64,000 nucleotides of DNA from an uncultured Anaerolineales bacterium (GCA_937960595.1 CALGPL010000010.1:62001-126000); one strand, 5' to 3'; positions 24,570-33,782 are shown, numbered from the stretch's first letter. The notes: generated from the sequence alone by a model not told the origin. Program-made: numbers and translations.

Positions 24570-26093
24570 TCAATCCAGGGGGCCAACGACCCGCTCGACC
24601 TCCTCGAGAATCTCACCCGAACGGACCAGCGCCTTCATAGCATTGTGATCGTTGAAGAGCGGGCGGTCGATGTCGAGGTGGGCTACATGGCGGCGGATGA
24701 CCTGGCGTGCTTTCTGCGTCCCCTTGCCCGGCGTAAAGTCCCGGAAGTCGAGCGCCTGGGCCGCGGCCATGAATTCGATTCCGAGAATCCCATAGGCATT
24801 GTCCATGATCTGCAAATTCTTCAGGGCGGTATTCATCCCCATCGAGACGAAATCCTCCTGATCGGCAGCGGCCGGGATAGACTGGATGCTGGCCGGCGCC
24901 GAAAGGATGCGCTGCTCGACGATCAGCATGTCGGCCGTGTACTGGCTGAGCATCAGCCCCGAATAGAAGCCGGGTTCGTGGGCCAGGAAATCGGGCAACC
25001 CCTGAGAGAGGGCCGGGTTGGTCAGGCGGTTCAGCCGCCGTTCGGAGAGCACGCTGACCATCGTAATCGCCGCCCCTGCCATGTCCATCGGCAAGGCCAC
25101 CGGGCTGCCCTGGAAGTTCGCGCCCGTCAACGTCAGGCGATCCTCGGTGACGAAGATCGGATTGTCGGCCACGGCGTTGAGTTCGATCTCGACCTGCGAG
25201 CGGGCATAGTCGATCGCGTCGTGGGCCGCGCCGATGACCTGCGGCGTCGAACGCATCGAATAGGCATCCTGAACCTTGGTCTTCATCTTCCCCGTCGTCA
25301 AGTCGGAGCCTTCGATGACCTTGCGGATGGCGCGCGCCGCCCGCATGGCGCCCTTGAAGCCGCGCAACTCGTGCAGTTTGGCATGATAGGGCTTCAGATT
25401 TCCCAACAGCGCCTCGATCGACATGGCCGCCGCAATTTCGGCCTGCTTCAGCCAGCGCTCCATATCGTAGAGCGTCAAGGCGCTGATGGCCGTCAACAGA
25501 TTCGAGCCGTTGATCGCCGCCAACCCATCGCGGGCGTGCAGACCCGGCACCGGGATGCCGGCGCGCCGCATCGCCTCCGCGCCGGGCAGCCGTTCGCCCT
25601 GATAGAATGCCTCGCCCTCCCCCATCAGCAGGAGAGCAGCCTGGGCCATCGGCGCCAGATCGCCGCAGGCCCCCACCGAGCCTTTCTGGCAAACGACCGG
25701 CGTCACGCCCCGGTTGAGCATCTCGACATACGTCAGCGTGATTTCGGGTCGGCAGCCCGAATAGCCGCGGGCGTGCACGTTGACCCGACTGGCCAGGGCA
25801 GCGCGCACATGCTCGATCGGAATCGGATCCCCAATGCCGGCCGCATGATTGTAGACCAGATAGCGCTGGAATTGCTTGACCTGCTCATCATCGAGCACCT
25901 TCTCAGAAAACTCGCCGATGCCGGTGTTCGTGCCGTACATGATTTCGTGAGCAGCCAGTTTTTCCTCCAGCATGGCCCGGCAAGCCCGAATGCGTTCCAG
26001 GGCAGCCGGATCGAGTTCGACTTTCTCGCCGAAACGAGCAATGGACACCAGTTTTTCGATCGTGAGAGAAGAACCATCCAGAATAATCGTCAT
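24570..26093 (-). CDS. hutH: Histidine ammonia-lyase family protein with Ala-Cys-Gly MIO motif
   Basis: The 507-residue protein covers the full aromatic amino-acid lyase fold. The segment that cyclises to the MIO electrophile reads GSVGACGDLAPM, with C143 (codon TGC, 25665-25667) where the family has Ser. Other active-site segments are YGTNTGIGEF, YNHAAGIGDP, YSGCRPE and QEDFVSMGMN. The His after Asn in YNHAAG corresponds to the His of HutH that favours histidine as substrate, so deamination of L-histidine to urocanate is the best guess. Tyr or Phe lyase or aminomutase activity is possible. No other hut genes are nearby. Confidence 0.82.
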   Translation of the reverse strand: MTIILDGSSLTIEKLVSIARFGEKVELDPAALERIRACRAMLEEKLAAHEIMYGTNTGIGEFSEKVLDDEQVKQFQRYLVYNHAAGIGDPIPIEHVRAALASRVNVHARGYSGCRPEITLTYVEMLNRGVTPVVCQKGSVGACGDLAPMAQAALLLMGEGEAFYQGERLPGAEAMRRAGIPVPGLHARDGLAAINGSNLLTAISALTLYDMERWLKQAEIAAAMSIEALLGNLKPYHAKLHELRGFKGAMRAARAIRKVIEGSDLTTGKMKTKVQDAYSMRSTPQVIGAAHDAIDYARSQVEIELNAVADNPIFVTEDRLTLTGANFQGSPVALPMDMAGAAITMVSVLSERRLNRLTNPALSQGLPDFLAHEPGFYSGLMLSQYTADMLIVEQRILSAPASIQSIPAAADQEDFVSMGMNTALKNLQIMDNAYGILGIEFMAAAQALDFRDFTPGKGTQKARQVIRRHVAHLDIDRPLFNDHNAMKALVRSGEILEEVERVVGPLD

Positions 26094-26207
26094 CTTTTCT
26101 CCTTGGCCGTGAATTCCAGGCCTCTCCCTGCGTCATGTTGACGAACCGCTTTGTCCACACACAAGGAGACCGCCCTATTCCGATTGTACCTCCACTGAAA
26201 AGAGAAG

Positions 26208-26224
26208 GACATCTGGCAGATGTC
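26208..26224. promoter_or_regulatory. 17-base palindrome upstream of the ammonia-lyase gene
   Basis: GACATCTG and CAGATGTC are perfect arms around one G. On the minus strand a TACAAT box (26188-26183) lies 20 bases further toward the gene, so the palindrome would cover the -35 region of its promoter and may be an operator. Confidence 0.45.
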
Positions 26225-26254
26225 ACCAAAGCCGTGGAAAGGTCTCCTGCTTCC

Positions 26255-26290
26255 AAAAAGCCAAGAGGGACAGCGAGGCTGTCCCTCTTG
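26255..26290 (-). terminator. Terminator of the beta-helix gene (minus strand)
   Basis: CAAGAGGGACAG (26262-26273) pairs with CTGTCCCTCTTG (26279-26290) around CGAGG. On the minus strand GCTTTTTGG follows. Confidence 0.87.
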
Positions 26291-26321
26291 AATTGAAATG
26301 TATTCGGGTTACTGCCGGGCG

Positions 26322-29300
26322 TCAACGGCAGGCACGACGATGAGAGCCGCCTCGATGGCCGGATGGACGAGAGTTGCACACCCCTCCGTCCACGAAGATG
26401 CTGCCCAGGGTGTTGTCGGCAAACACCGGCGCGCCATCCTGAGTCAGCACACCGTTGACGACCTTCAAACCATAACCGCCGTTTTGAACATAGACGCCAT
26501 CTGTGACGAAGACACGGATGCAGCAATTGCCCGTGACCGAGACGCCATGAGAACTGTTGCCCCACGCCGTCAAGCCGGTCAAGGCCACGTCGCCCGAGGT
26601 GGTGATGGCAAGACCGCTCTGCTGGTTGTTCTTGTACTGACCGCCGGTCACCGTCACCGCGCCCCGGTTGGAGACGACCGCCCCAGCCTGGCCGTTGCCG
26701 AACGCGATCACCGAGACCAGTTCGACCGTGCCGGGCGCCGTTACCGACAGGCCGGCCTCGCGGACATTGTTGCTGAACGCGCCTCCGACGACGAGGACGT
26801 CCCGGCCGGCGCTGAGACGAGCGCCATAGAGGGCATTGTCCTCCGCCGAAACATCGTTCAGCGTGATCGTCCCGCCGGCAATCACCTGCAAGCCGTACCC
26901 GCCGACACAACCACCGCGGTACGTGCACTTGTAGAACAAATGGCCGGAGAAAGCGCTCTCCTCGATGGTCACATCGCCGGCGGCTTGAATGTAGGCTCCG
27001 TACAGGCTGTTGTCATAGGCCTGCACGTTGACCAGCGACACATTGCCGCCGCTGACAGCCTTCAGCCCGTACCCGACTTCGACCTTGCTCGACCGATCAA
27101 AGCGGTTGTCGCTGAATTCGCTGTCCGCAATGGTAATGTCCCCATCGGCTTTGAGGCTGGCGCCGTAAAGATAGTTGCCATTGGCCACAACGTCCCGCAG
27201 ATCAATCTGCCCCTTGCTCTCGACCAGCAAGCCATATCCATAGACGGTGTAGCCGCTGCAAGAAGAATAGCGATAGGCTCCATTGTCCGAGAAATTGGCC
27301 GCCTGGATGGTCACATTCCCCACGGCCCGGATCTTGGCGCCGAAGAGGTTGTTGTCCACCGCCTGAACATCCCACAACCAGACGTTTCCGCGGCTGATCA
27401 CCTGCAGGCCATAACCATCTCTGACCTTGCCTGCGCTATACGCATTATGGCTGAAGCGGCTACTGGTGATATACACATCGCCGTCGGTCTTGAGGTAGGT
27501 GCCATAGAGGACATTGTCTTCGGTAGTGACATCGTACAGGTAGATCGTGCCCTTGGTTACGATCTTGAGACCATAGCCGTAGGGCGTGCAACCGCCGCAT
27601 TCGTAGTTGGTCGAGCAGGTGTACAGATCATGACCGGAGAAACTCGCCGCCATGACCGAGACGTCGCCGACTGCTTGCACATCGGCCCCAAACAGGCGGT
27701 TGTGATTGGCCTGTACGCCGGCCAGGGAAACAAATCCACCGCTGACGATCTTGAGCCCATACCCAACTTGCAGGCTCTGCGACTGCCGGAAGGCATTGTT
27801 GCTGAAAATGCTGTTGTTGACCGAGACGTTCGCCCCGGCTTGCAGAGAAGCGCCATAGAGATAGTTGCGCTCCGCCCGGACGCCGTCCAGTTGGATGCTT
27901 CCTCCAGCCGTCACTTTCAGGCCATATCCATAAACGGTGTATCCGCTGCATGCCGAACCGGTGTACGAACGATTGTCAGAGAAATCGCTGTAGTAGATTG
28001 AAACGTTCGTGCCGGCCTGGATGGAGGCGCCATACAGGTTGTTCGCCGAGGCAGCCACATTCGTCAACCCGACCGCGCCGCCGCTGACGATCTGCAGCCC
28101 GTAGCCGACGCGGGTTCCGCCCTGGCCAAAGGCGTTCTGGCTGAAACTGCCCGTGTAGATGAAAACATCGCCTGCGGCCTTCAGATAAGCGCCATACAAC
28201 GCGTTGCGGTCGGCGGTCACCTGATACAAATAGATGCTGCCGTCCGTCATCACTTTCAGGCCGTAACCGTAGGGCGTACATCCGCCGCCGCATTCGTAAT
28301 TGGACGAGCACGAATACAAGCGGTGGCCAGAAAAACCAGCGGTCGTGATAGAAACATCCCCTGCCGCCTGAATCGTGGCGCCATACAGGCTGTTGTCGTT
28401 GGCCTGCACCCCCGAAAGGGTGACATAGCCGCCGCTCACGATATTCAACCCATATCCAACCTGATTGCGGCTGGAGCGGTCGAAGCGGTTGTTGCTGAAG
28501 CGGCTATCGGCGACAAAGACCCAGTCATTGGCTTTGATCGAAGCGCCGTAGAGGTAATTCCGCTCGGCAGTGACATTGACCAAGGTCACCGTCGCGGCCG
28601 AGTCTACCCGCAGGCCATAGCCATAGACCACGTAATTGTTGTTGCACCACGAGCAGGTATAAGCGCGATTCTCGGAGAAATCTCCCTGGGTGACAACCAC
28701 GCTGCCCGCTGCCCCGATTCGAGCGCCATACAGACGGTTGCGATTGGCTTGCACATTGGTCAAGGCCACATCCCCATCGCTTGTCACGTAGAGACCGTAA
28801 CCCACGACAGTGTGATTGCGCAAGATGGCTCCATTGTCGTTGAAAGTGCTGTCCACAACGGCGACATCGCCATCTGCATCGAGCCGGGCGCCCGCCCTCC
28901 GATTTTGGTCGGCCGCGACGTTCTCCAAAGTCACATCACCGCCGGCCACGACGACCAGGCCGGTGTCGCTGTGAGTAACCTGGACGTTGACCACCGTCAC
29001 GTCGCTCTGCGAGACCAGCACCAGAGCAGCCTGCTGGGTCACGCCGGAGATGTTGATGTTGCGAACGATCAACGCCCCTGTCCACGGCTTCTCCTCTACG
29101 CCGATGGTGATGGGAATCGTGAAAGTAGTGCGGTCGTCTGGGTCAATCAACGACAGATTCGGATTCCAGCCACCCTGGAGCGAGAGGTCATACTGGCTCA
29201 GGTTGACAAAAGGGAACGAGTTGAAGTTGATGCTCGTCTCACCCCCGCTGTAGTCGCCAACCGCAATATAGATGACGCCGGCCTGTTGATAGAGAGGCTC

Positions 29301-29735
29301 CGTCTCGTTGGCCAGCAAAAAGCCGAGAAGGGCGGTGACGCTTCCAAACGTGGAGGTACAACCGTTCTCGCCAGGAACAGCCGGCTGCCCAGCCGGGCAC
29401 CAGAACGAATCGCCAGGATTGGCAAGGATCGTCGGAGCCGCGGCCGGTTCCTCGGTCGGAGCCGCGGGCGGAGAATCGGGCGGGGGAGCGCCCTCGTCGT
29501 CCGGCGCTGCGGCGTCGTCATCGGGTGTATTTTCGTCTGGGCTTTGGGTGGATAGATTTGGATCGTCTGGGGTTGCTTCCCCCTCAGTCGTTTGCTGAAT
29601 GTCGTCGCCGATCACGGTCGTCGGGGTTTCCGGCGGCGGGGCCTCATCGGCCCGCGCGACCGTCGGCAAGACTGCACTGAGAAGGATGGCAAAGACAACA
29701 GCAAGAAAAAAATGGAACAGCCTTCGTTGTATCAT
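26322..29735 (-). CDS. Large secreted right-handed beta-helix repeat protein
   Basis: The 1137-residue protein (start at MIQRRLFHF) has a signal peptide ending near residue 28 (TVARA-DE), a Pro/Glu/Asp-rich linker (about 30-85), and then about 12 repeats of 60-70 residues. The consensus is YGLxVxSGGxVxLxxVxAxxNxLYGAxIxAxGDVxIxxxxFSxN. Regular turns with V, I and N rows are typical of parallel beta-helices in surface adhesins and polysaccharide-binding proteins. Cys pairs (CSSNYECGGGC, CSWCNNN) recur. No sortase motif, membrane anchor or catalytic residue pattern is seen. The last 20 residues (SRPSGHRGGSHRRACR) look unlike the rest and might reflect a frameshift near the end. Confidence 0.82.
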   Translation of the reverse strand: MIQRRLFHFFLAVVFAILLSAVLPTVARADEAPPPETPTTVIGDDIQQTTEGEATPDDPNLSTQSPDENTPDDDAAAPDDEGAPPPDSPPAAPTEEPAAAPTILANPGDSFWCPAGQPAVPGENGCTSTFGSVTALLGFLLANETEPLYQQAGVIYIAVGDYSGGETSINFNSFPFVNLSQYDLSLQGGWNPNLSLIDPDDRTTFTIPITIGVEEKPWTGALIVRNINISGVTQQAALVLVSQSDVTVVNVQVTHSDTGLVVVAGGDVTLENVAADQNRRAGARLDADGDVAVVDSTFNDNGAILRNHTVVGYGLYVTSDGDVALTNVQANRNRLYGARIGAAGSVVVTQGDFSENRAYTCSWCNNNYVVYGYGLRVDSAATVTLVNVTAERNYLYGASIKANDWVFVADSRFSNNRFDRSSRNQVGYGLNIVSGGYVTLSGVQANDNSLYGATIQAAGDVSITTAGFSGHRLYSCSSNYECGGGCTPYGYGLKVMTDGSIYLYQVTADRNALYGAYLKAAGDVFIYTGSFSQNAFGQGGTRVGYGLQIVSGGAVGLTNVAASANNLYGASIQAGTNVSIYYSDFSDNRSYTGSACSGYTVYGYGLKVTAGGSIQLDGVRAERNYLYGASLQAGANVSVNNSIFSNNAFRQSQSLQVGYGLKIVSGGFVSLAGVQANHNRLFGADVQAVGDVSVMAASFSGHDLYTCSTNYECGGCTPYGYGLKIVTKGTIYLYDVTTEDNVLYGTYLKTDGDVYITSSRFSHNAYSAGKVRDGYGLQVISRGNVWLWDVQAVDNNLFGAKIRAVGNVTIQAANFSDNGAYRYSSCSGYTVYGYGLLVESKGQIDLRDVVANGNYLYGASLKADGDITIADSEFSDNRFDRSSKVEVGYGLKAVSGGNVSLVNVQAYDNSLYGAYIQAAGDVTIEESAFSGHLFYKCTYRGGCVGGYGLQVIAGGTITLNDVSAEDNALYGARLSAGRDVLVVGGAFSNNVREAGLSVTAPGTVELVSVIAFGNGQAGAVVSNRGAVTVTGGQYKNNQQSGLAITTSGDVALTGLTAWGNSSHGVSVTGNCCIRVFVTDGVYVQNGGYGLKVVNGVLTQDGAPVFADNTLGSIFVDGGVCNSRPSGHRGGSHRRACR

Positions 29736-30007
29736 GCAGGGACCTCCTCGATTTCCCACTTGCGCCCGCTAATCCCTGTGGGACGAACAGGCGCGTTCAA
29801 CTATCCCTTCTGAACTACATCAGATGAATGGATATCAAGAGAAAAAAGTCTCGTCAGATCGTTTCATTTCCCTCCTTTTTTCAATGGACATTCCACCCAA
29901 AATCCCAATGACAAATCTATTTTACTGCAATTTCGGGCTGCGGATGGTAACAAAACGATAACAAAATGAGACCAGATACGACCTTTCTTAGTGATGGCCC
30001 CGCCCAA
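29736..30007. other. Intergenic region before the beta-helix gene
   Basis: This AT-richer stretch holds the ribosome binding site of the beta-helix gene (GGAGG on the minus strand, 29741-29745). No open frame with coding character, repeat or clear promoter pair was found here. Confidence 0.5.
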
Positions 30008-30055
30008 AGAAAAAGCAGAAATTGAAGACCTGCCACGGGTCAGATGGCAGGTCTT
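30008..30055 (-). terminator. Terminator of the DUF2917 gene (minus strand)
   Basis: AAGACCTGCCA (30025-30035) pairs with TGGCAGGTCTT (30045-30055). On the minus strand CAATTTCTGCTTTTTC follows. Confidence 0.75.
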
Positions 30056-30076
30056 GTGATGAGATGCTGCAATGGA

Positions 30077-30286
30077 TTAGTTCAGGCTGAAGGTGGAGGA
30101 GTGATTCAGCGCCTGCAGCACCACTTTCCCCTTGCGATCGGTTCGGAACGAATCGCCGGCCTTCAGGATGTAATCCCGCACATCGCCCTCCTGGGTGATC
30201 CAAAGCATTCCCTCCAGGCAACGAATTTCCGAACCGCCCCGGACGACCAGCGATTTCTGCGCATTCTGCGGAAGATTGACTGTCAT
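30077..30286 (-). CDS. DUF2917 family small protein
   Basis: The 69-residue protein resembles DUF2917: a small beta-rich fold with CLEGMLWITQEGDVRDYILKAGDSF, like a short cupin-type barrel with the pattern W-T-x-x-G-D-x-x-D-Y-x-L-x-x-G-D. The function of the family is unknown. It is transcribed divergently from a MocR regulator, with a perfect inverted repeat between them, and may be its regulatory target. The gene has its own terminator. Confidence 0.8.
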   Translation of the reverse strand: MTVNLPQNAQKSLVVRGGSEIRCLEGMLWITQEGDVRDYILKAGDSFRTDRKGKVVLQALNHSSTFSLN

Positions 30287-30376
30287 ATCGACCTCCGATC
30301 CAGCAATCCTTGTTCGAGCGCTTTTATTTTAGGGCATTTCAGAGTAAAATAACAGATGCAGAAATATTCAATTGTA

Positions 30377-30412
30377 ACCGGTACAGTTATCAATAGAAAA
30401 AACTGTACCGGT
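30377..30412. promoter_or_regulatory. Perfect 12-bp inverted repeat, probable MocR operator
   Basis: ACCGGTACAGTT (30377-30388) and AACTGTACCGGT (30401-30412) are separated by 12 bases. Arm centres are about 24 bases apart, or roughly two helical turns, which suits a dimeric regulator. The repeat lies 37 bases before the MocR start codon. Confidence 0.68.
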
Positions 30413-30448
30413 CGGCACACCGACCAACTGTATTGGGAGAAGAGTCCT

Positions 30449-31879
30449 ATGTCCGCTGTCCGCGAACCGCTCTACGAACAACTTGCCGAGGAAATTGCGC
30501 GCCTGATTGCTTCGGGCACGTTTCGGCCCGGCGACCGTCTGCCCTCGGTGCGCACCATGAGTCAGCAAAAACGTCTCAGCATCAGCACCATCCTGCAAGC
30601 CTATCTCCAGTTAGAGAATCGCGGCCTGATCGAGGCCCGTCCGCAGTCCGGCTACTATGTGCGGCGGCCGCTCGAGGCCGAATTGCCCGAACCGGCCATC
30701 TCGTCCCCGCGGCCGGATCCCTCCCAGGTCAGCATCCAGGAACTGACCATGATGGTCCTGCGCGACATCACCAACCCCCAATTAGTGCAACTCGGCACCG
30801 CCCTGCCCAACCCGGACCTGCTTCCGTCTGCCAAACTGAGCCGCATCGTGGGCGCGCTGGCGCGTGAAGATGAAGCCCTGGCCAACACCTATGACCTGCC
30901 GCCCGGTCTGGAACGGCTGCGCGTTCAGATCGCCCAACGCCAGGTGGAAACCGGCTGCAACCTCACCCCTGCCGACATTGTCATCACCTCCGGCTGCATG
31001 GAAGCCATCGACCTCTCCCTGCGCGCCACCTGCCGGCCGGGGGATATCGTCGCCATCGAATCGCCAATTTACTTCGGCATGCTGCAGACCTTGCAGGCGC
31101 TCGGCCTCAAGGCGCTCGAAATCCCCACCCACCCGCGCGACGGCATCAGCCTAGACGCGCTGCGCTTTGCCATTGCCCACAACTCGATCCGCGCCTGCCT
31201 GGTCATTTCGAACTTTAACAACCCCCTCGGCAGTTGCATCCCCGACGAAAACAAGAAACAACTGGTCGAACTGCTCAGCCATCACGACATTCCGCTCATT
31301 GAGAACGCCATCTCGACCGAACTGTATTTTGCCGAGCAGCGCCCGGCCGTCTGCAAAGCCTTCGACCGAAAGGGGCTGGTGATGTTATGCTCCTCTTTCT
31401 CGAAAGACATCAGCCCCGGCTATCGCGTTGGCTGGGTGGCTCCTGGCAAATTCAAATCGGAAGTGGAATGGTTGAAATACACCGCCAACATCGGCTCGGC
31501 GCCGTTGGTCCAGATGACCATCGCCCGCTACCTGGAGACCGGCGGCTACGATCACCATCTGCGCCGCATCCGCCGCGAATACGCCCGCAACGTCAGCCTG
31601 ATGTCGCAGGCTGTGGTGCGTTATTTTCCGCCCGAGACGCGCGTCACCCGCCCGAGCGGCGGATTCGTGCTGTGGGTGCAATTGCCCGAAAAGGTCGACT
31701 CGCTCGAACTCTACCGGCGGGCTTTGCGCTCCGGAATCACCCTGACCCCCGGCTACCTTTTCTCCGCCTCCCAACAATTCCGCAACTTCATCCGCCTCAA
31801 CGCCGCCAAATGGAATCTGGACATCGAACGCGCTTTGCAAACCCTCGGCCTGCTGGTCGGCGAGATGGCGCGTAAATAA
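30449..31879 (+). CDS. MocR family regulator (GntR HTH plus aminotransferase domain)
   Basis: The 476-residue protein has an N-terminal GntR winged helix (YEQLAEEIARLIASGTFRPG ... LPSVRTMSQQKRLSISTIL) and a class I aminotransferase-like domain that binds PLP through K319 (SSFSKDISPGYR), with NFNNPLGS before it. MocR proteins use PLP or a PLP adduct as effector and often control vitamin B6, GABA or taurine genes. The frame is open from 30356, but the family start and a GGGAGAAG ribosome binding site mark 30449. The inverted repeat upstream suggests autoregulation and control of the divergent DUF2917 gene. Confidence 0.91.
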   Translation: MSAVREPLYEQLAEEIARLIASGTFRPGDRLPSVRTMSQQKRLSISTILQAYLQLENRGLIEARPQSGYYVRRPLEAELPEPAISSPRPDPSQVSIQELTMMVLRDITNPQLVQLGTALPNPDLLPSAKLSRIVGALAREDEALANTYDLPPGLERLRVQIAQRQVETGCNLTPADIVITSGCMEAIDLSLRATCRPGDIVAIESPIYFGMLQTLQALGLKALEIPTHPRDGISLDALRFAIAHNSIRACLVISNFNNPLGSCIPDENKKQLVELLSHHDIPLIENAISTELYFAEQRPAVCKAFDRKGLVMLCSSFSKDISPGYRVGWVAPGKFKSEVEWLKYTANIGSAPLVQMTIARYLETGGYDHHLRRIRREYARNVSLMSQAVVRYFPPETRVTRPSGGFVLWVQLPEKVDSLELYRRALRSGITLTPGYLFSASQQFRNFIRLNAAKWNLDIERALQTLGLLVGEMARK

Positions 31880-31890
31880 ACGGCAACAAC

Positions 31891-32310
31891 CTACTCGCCG
31901 ATGATCTTGACCAGGACGCGCTTTCGCCGCCGGCCGTCGAATTCCCCGTAGAAAATCTGCTCCCAAGGGCCGAAGTCCAGCCGCCCGCCCGTCACCGCGA
32001 CGACAACCTCGCGCCCCATCACCTGCCGCTTGAGGTGGGCGTCGGCGTTGTCCTCACCGGTGCGGTTGTGCCAGTACATCTCCACCGGCTCGTGCGGCGC
32101 CAATTTTTCCAGCCATTGCTCGTAATCATGATGCAGCCCCGACTCATCATCGTTGATGAAGACCGAGGCCGTGATGTGCATGGCATTGACCAGGCACAAC
32201 CCCTCTTGGATGCCGCTTTCCTTCAGGCAACGTTCGACCTCGTCTGTAATATTGACAAAGCCGCGCCGCGAGGGAATGTTGAACCACAACTCTTTACGAT
32301 ACGATTTCAT
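31891..32310 (-). CDS. YjbQ/UPF0047 family protein
   Basis: The 139-residue protein has the conserved YjbQ features: [39 protein letters not shown] and the C-terminal [18 protein letters not shown]-like segment with His and Glu residues. Members have been linked to weak thiamine-phosphate synthase activity, but their main role is unsettled. The gene overlaps the upstream membrane-protein gene by 17 bases and is the last of a four-gene minus-strand run. Confidence 0.92.
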   Translation of the reverse strand: MKSYRKELWFNIPSRRGFVNITDEVERCLKESGIQEGLCLVNAMHITASVFINDDESGLHHDYEQWLEKLAPHEPVEMYWHNRTGEDNADAHLKRQVMGREVVVAVTGGRLDFGPWEQIFYGEFDGRRRKRVLVKIIGE

Positions 32311-33520
32311 GCCTCCGCCTCCAGAGAAGATTGTCTCCGCCGCCGATTCTATCAGGAAACCATAATCCCGCCAGCAGCGCCAGCATCAGCAAATAAGGCA
32401 GGCTGTATTGCAAAAGAGGAGCAAAGTAGCCGCAGAGCAGCAGGAACGAGGCCGCCAGCGGCAAGGAGGCTGCATCCTGTGCCGGAAGACGCCGCGCCGC
32501 CCTCAACGTGATTCCCAGCCCGGTGAGCGGGAGGAGCAACAAAACCAGGTCGTGAAAATGCAAATGCGGGGCGGTGAACAGGGTCAGCAGGACGGCCGTC
32601 CCCGCCTGGGACCAGCCCAGGGTGCGGCCGCGCCCCCACCAGAAGCAAAGCCCGACGATCGTCCCTGCATAAGCGCCCCACCCGATCATGCGCACCAGCG
32701 AAGGCCGCGCCGCCGGGAACAGCCGCAACAGGAGGCCGAGCAGATTGACCATCCGGTCTTCGTTAATGTGATACGCCTCGCCGCTTCCACTGAGAAACAA
32801 GAGGCGCACGAAACCCTCGATTCCCTCCAGACCCACATAAGCCAGGCTGACGAGCGCCAGCGCGCCGCAGCCGACTGCGAACCACAGGAAAACCCGCCGC
32901 CGCCGGAAAAGGAAGGGCAGCGCCAGCGGCAGAGCCAGATGTGGACGGATCGTCATCAGAGCCAGCCCCAGCCCGGCCGGCCCATCGCGCCCCGAAAACA
33001 ATCCCAGCGCCCACAAGCCGCCGCCCAACACCAGGAGGGCGCTGTCTTGCCCGTTGATCAAACTGACAAAAGCGGGAAAGAAAAGCAGATAGCCTGCCAG
33101 CAAAAGACGCCGCGCCGGCGCCTCGAACCACGCCTGGCTGACTTTGAGCAGCGTCGCCGCCGCCAGAAACAAAACGCCGAACATCAGCCCGCTCCAGGCC
33201 AGGAAGGACAGGCGATAGTTTTCGCCAGCCACGGCGCAGACGAGCGGAAGGAGGAACGGCGGGTGGGGAAAGGGAAAGGTATCTTCGGCCTCGATCTCGA
33301 AGCCGGCGACCTGCTCCTCGTAGCGTTGCTGGAGTCCAAGATCATAGGCGCGTCCCGGCCCCTCCTGACGGGCAATCCGGCCGGCAGCATAGAAAGCAAC
33401 GAAGTCCGCGCCGGTCACCTGGAGGGGATCGGCCAGCATTCTCGCATACAACAACAAATAGGAAATGGGCAGAGCGAGCAGGCTGACGGTCAAGAACACG
33501 CGGCGAAAGTTGACGCCCAT
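32294..33520 (-). CDS. Polytopic membrane protein, GT87/DUF2029-like
   Basis: The 408-residue protein has about ten hydrophobic helices. After helix 1 an Asp motif is seen ([18 protein letters not shown]), followed by [12 protein letters not shown]. This is the arrangement of GT87 (DUF2029) polyprenol-phosphate mannosyltransferases, in which the Asp is catalytic. It may add a sugar from a lipid donor to an envelope glycan. The frame opens further upstream, but that part overlaps the DUF4342 gene and is an Arg/Trp-rich artefact, so MGVNFRRVF is taken as the start. Confidence 0.75.
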   Translation of the reverse strand: MGVNFRRVFLTVSLLALPISYLLLYARMLADPLQVTGADFVAFYAAGRIARQEGPGRAYDLGLQQRYEEQVAGFEIEAEDTFPFPHPPFLLPLVCAVAGENYRLSFLAWSGLMFGVLFLAAATLLKVSQAWFEAPARRLLLAGYLLFFPAFVSLINGQDSALLVLGGGLWALGLFSGRDGPAGLGLALMTIRPHLALPLALPFLFRRRRVFLWFAVGCGALALVSLAYVGLEGIEGFVRLLFLSGSGEAYHINEDRMVNLLGLLLRLFPAARPSLVRMIGWGAYAGTIVGLCFWWGRGRTLGWSQAGTAVLLTLFTAPHLHFHDLVLLLLPLTGLGITLRAARRLPAQDAASLPLAASFLLLCGYFAPLLQYSLPYLLMLALLAGLWFPDRIGGGDNLLWRRRHEIVS

Positions 33521-33536
33521 CGTCAGAAGAACGGCC

Positions 33537-33782
33537 TCAGTCCGTCTTTTCGACCACCACCGTCGCCTCGCTGACCAGCGCCGCGATCGCCCCCACTGCC
33601 GCCAGCGTCGGCGCCAAGACAAGTCCAACGACGCCAAAGGTAAGCGGAAACTCCATTAACACCTTTCCATCCCGATCTTGGATGATCACCCGCCGGACAT
33701 TGCCCTCGTGAATCAACTGCTTGATTTTGGCCAGCAACTCCTCGCCGCTGACGCGGAATTCCTCCGTATGGCTCTCGGTCAT
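33537..33782 (-). CDS. DUF4342 family membrane-associated protein
   Basis: The 81-residue protein begins with VSGEELLAKIKQLIHEGNVRRVIIQDRDGK and ends with a hydrophobic segment (FGVVGLVLAPTLAAVGAIAA), the pattern of DUF4342. The function is unknown. The ATG begins one base after the stop of the YqaE-like gene, and the ribosome binding site GAGAGG lies inside that gene, so translation is coupled. Confidence 0.8.
   Translation of the reverse strand: MTESHTEEFRVSGEELLAKIKQLIHEGNVRRVIIQDRDGKVLMEFPLTFGVVGLVLAPTLAAVGAIAALVSEATVVVEKTD

Noticed and set aside
24645-26141. 498-codon plus-strand frame opposite the ammonia-lyase
   Set aside because: It is rich in Arg, His and Gly from the complement of a strongly conserved enzyme, so it is a shadow frame.
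26322-26390. Frameshift near the end of the beta-helix gene
   Set aside because: The last 20 residues look odd, but no other frame continues the repeat, and a strong terminator follows closely, so a true end is equally likely.
26298-28001. 567-codon plus-strand frame opposite the beta-helix gene
   Set aside because: Its apparent repeats are the complement of the real protein's repeats. It has no ribosome binding site and no known fold.
30324-30352. TTATTTTA/TAAAATAA inverted repeat near the DUF2917 start
   Set aside because: The arms are pure A/T in an AT-rich promoter region and could arise by chance. The nearby GC-containing repeat is the better operator.
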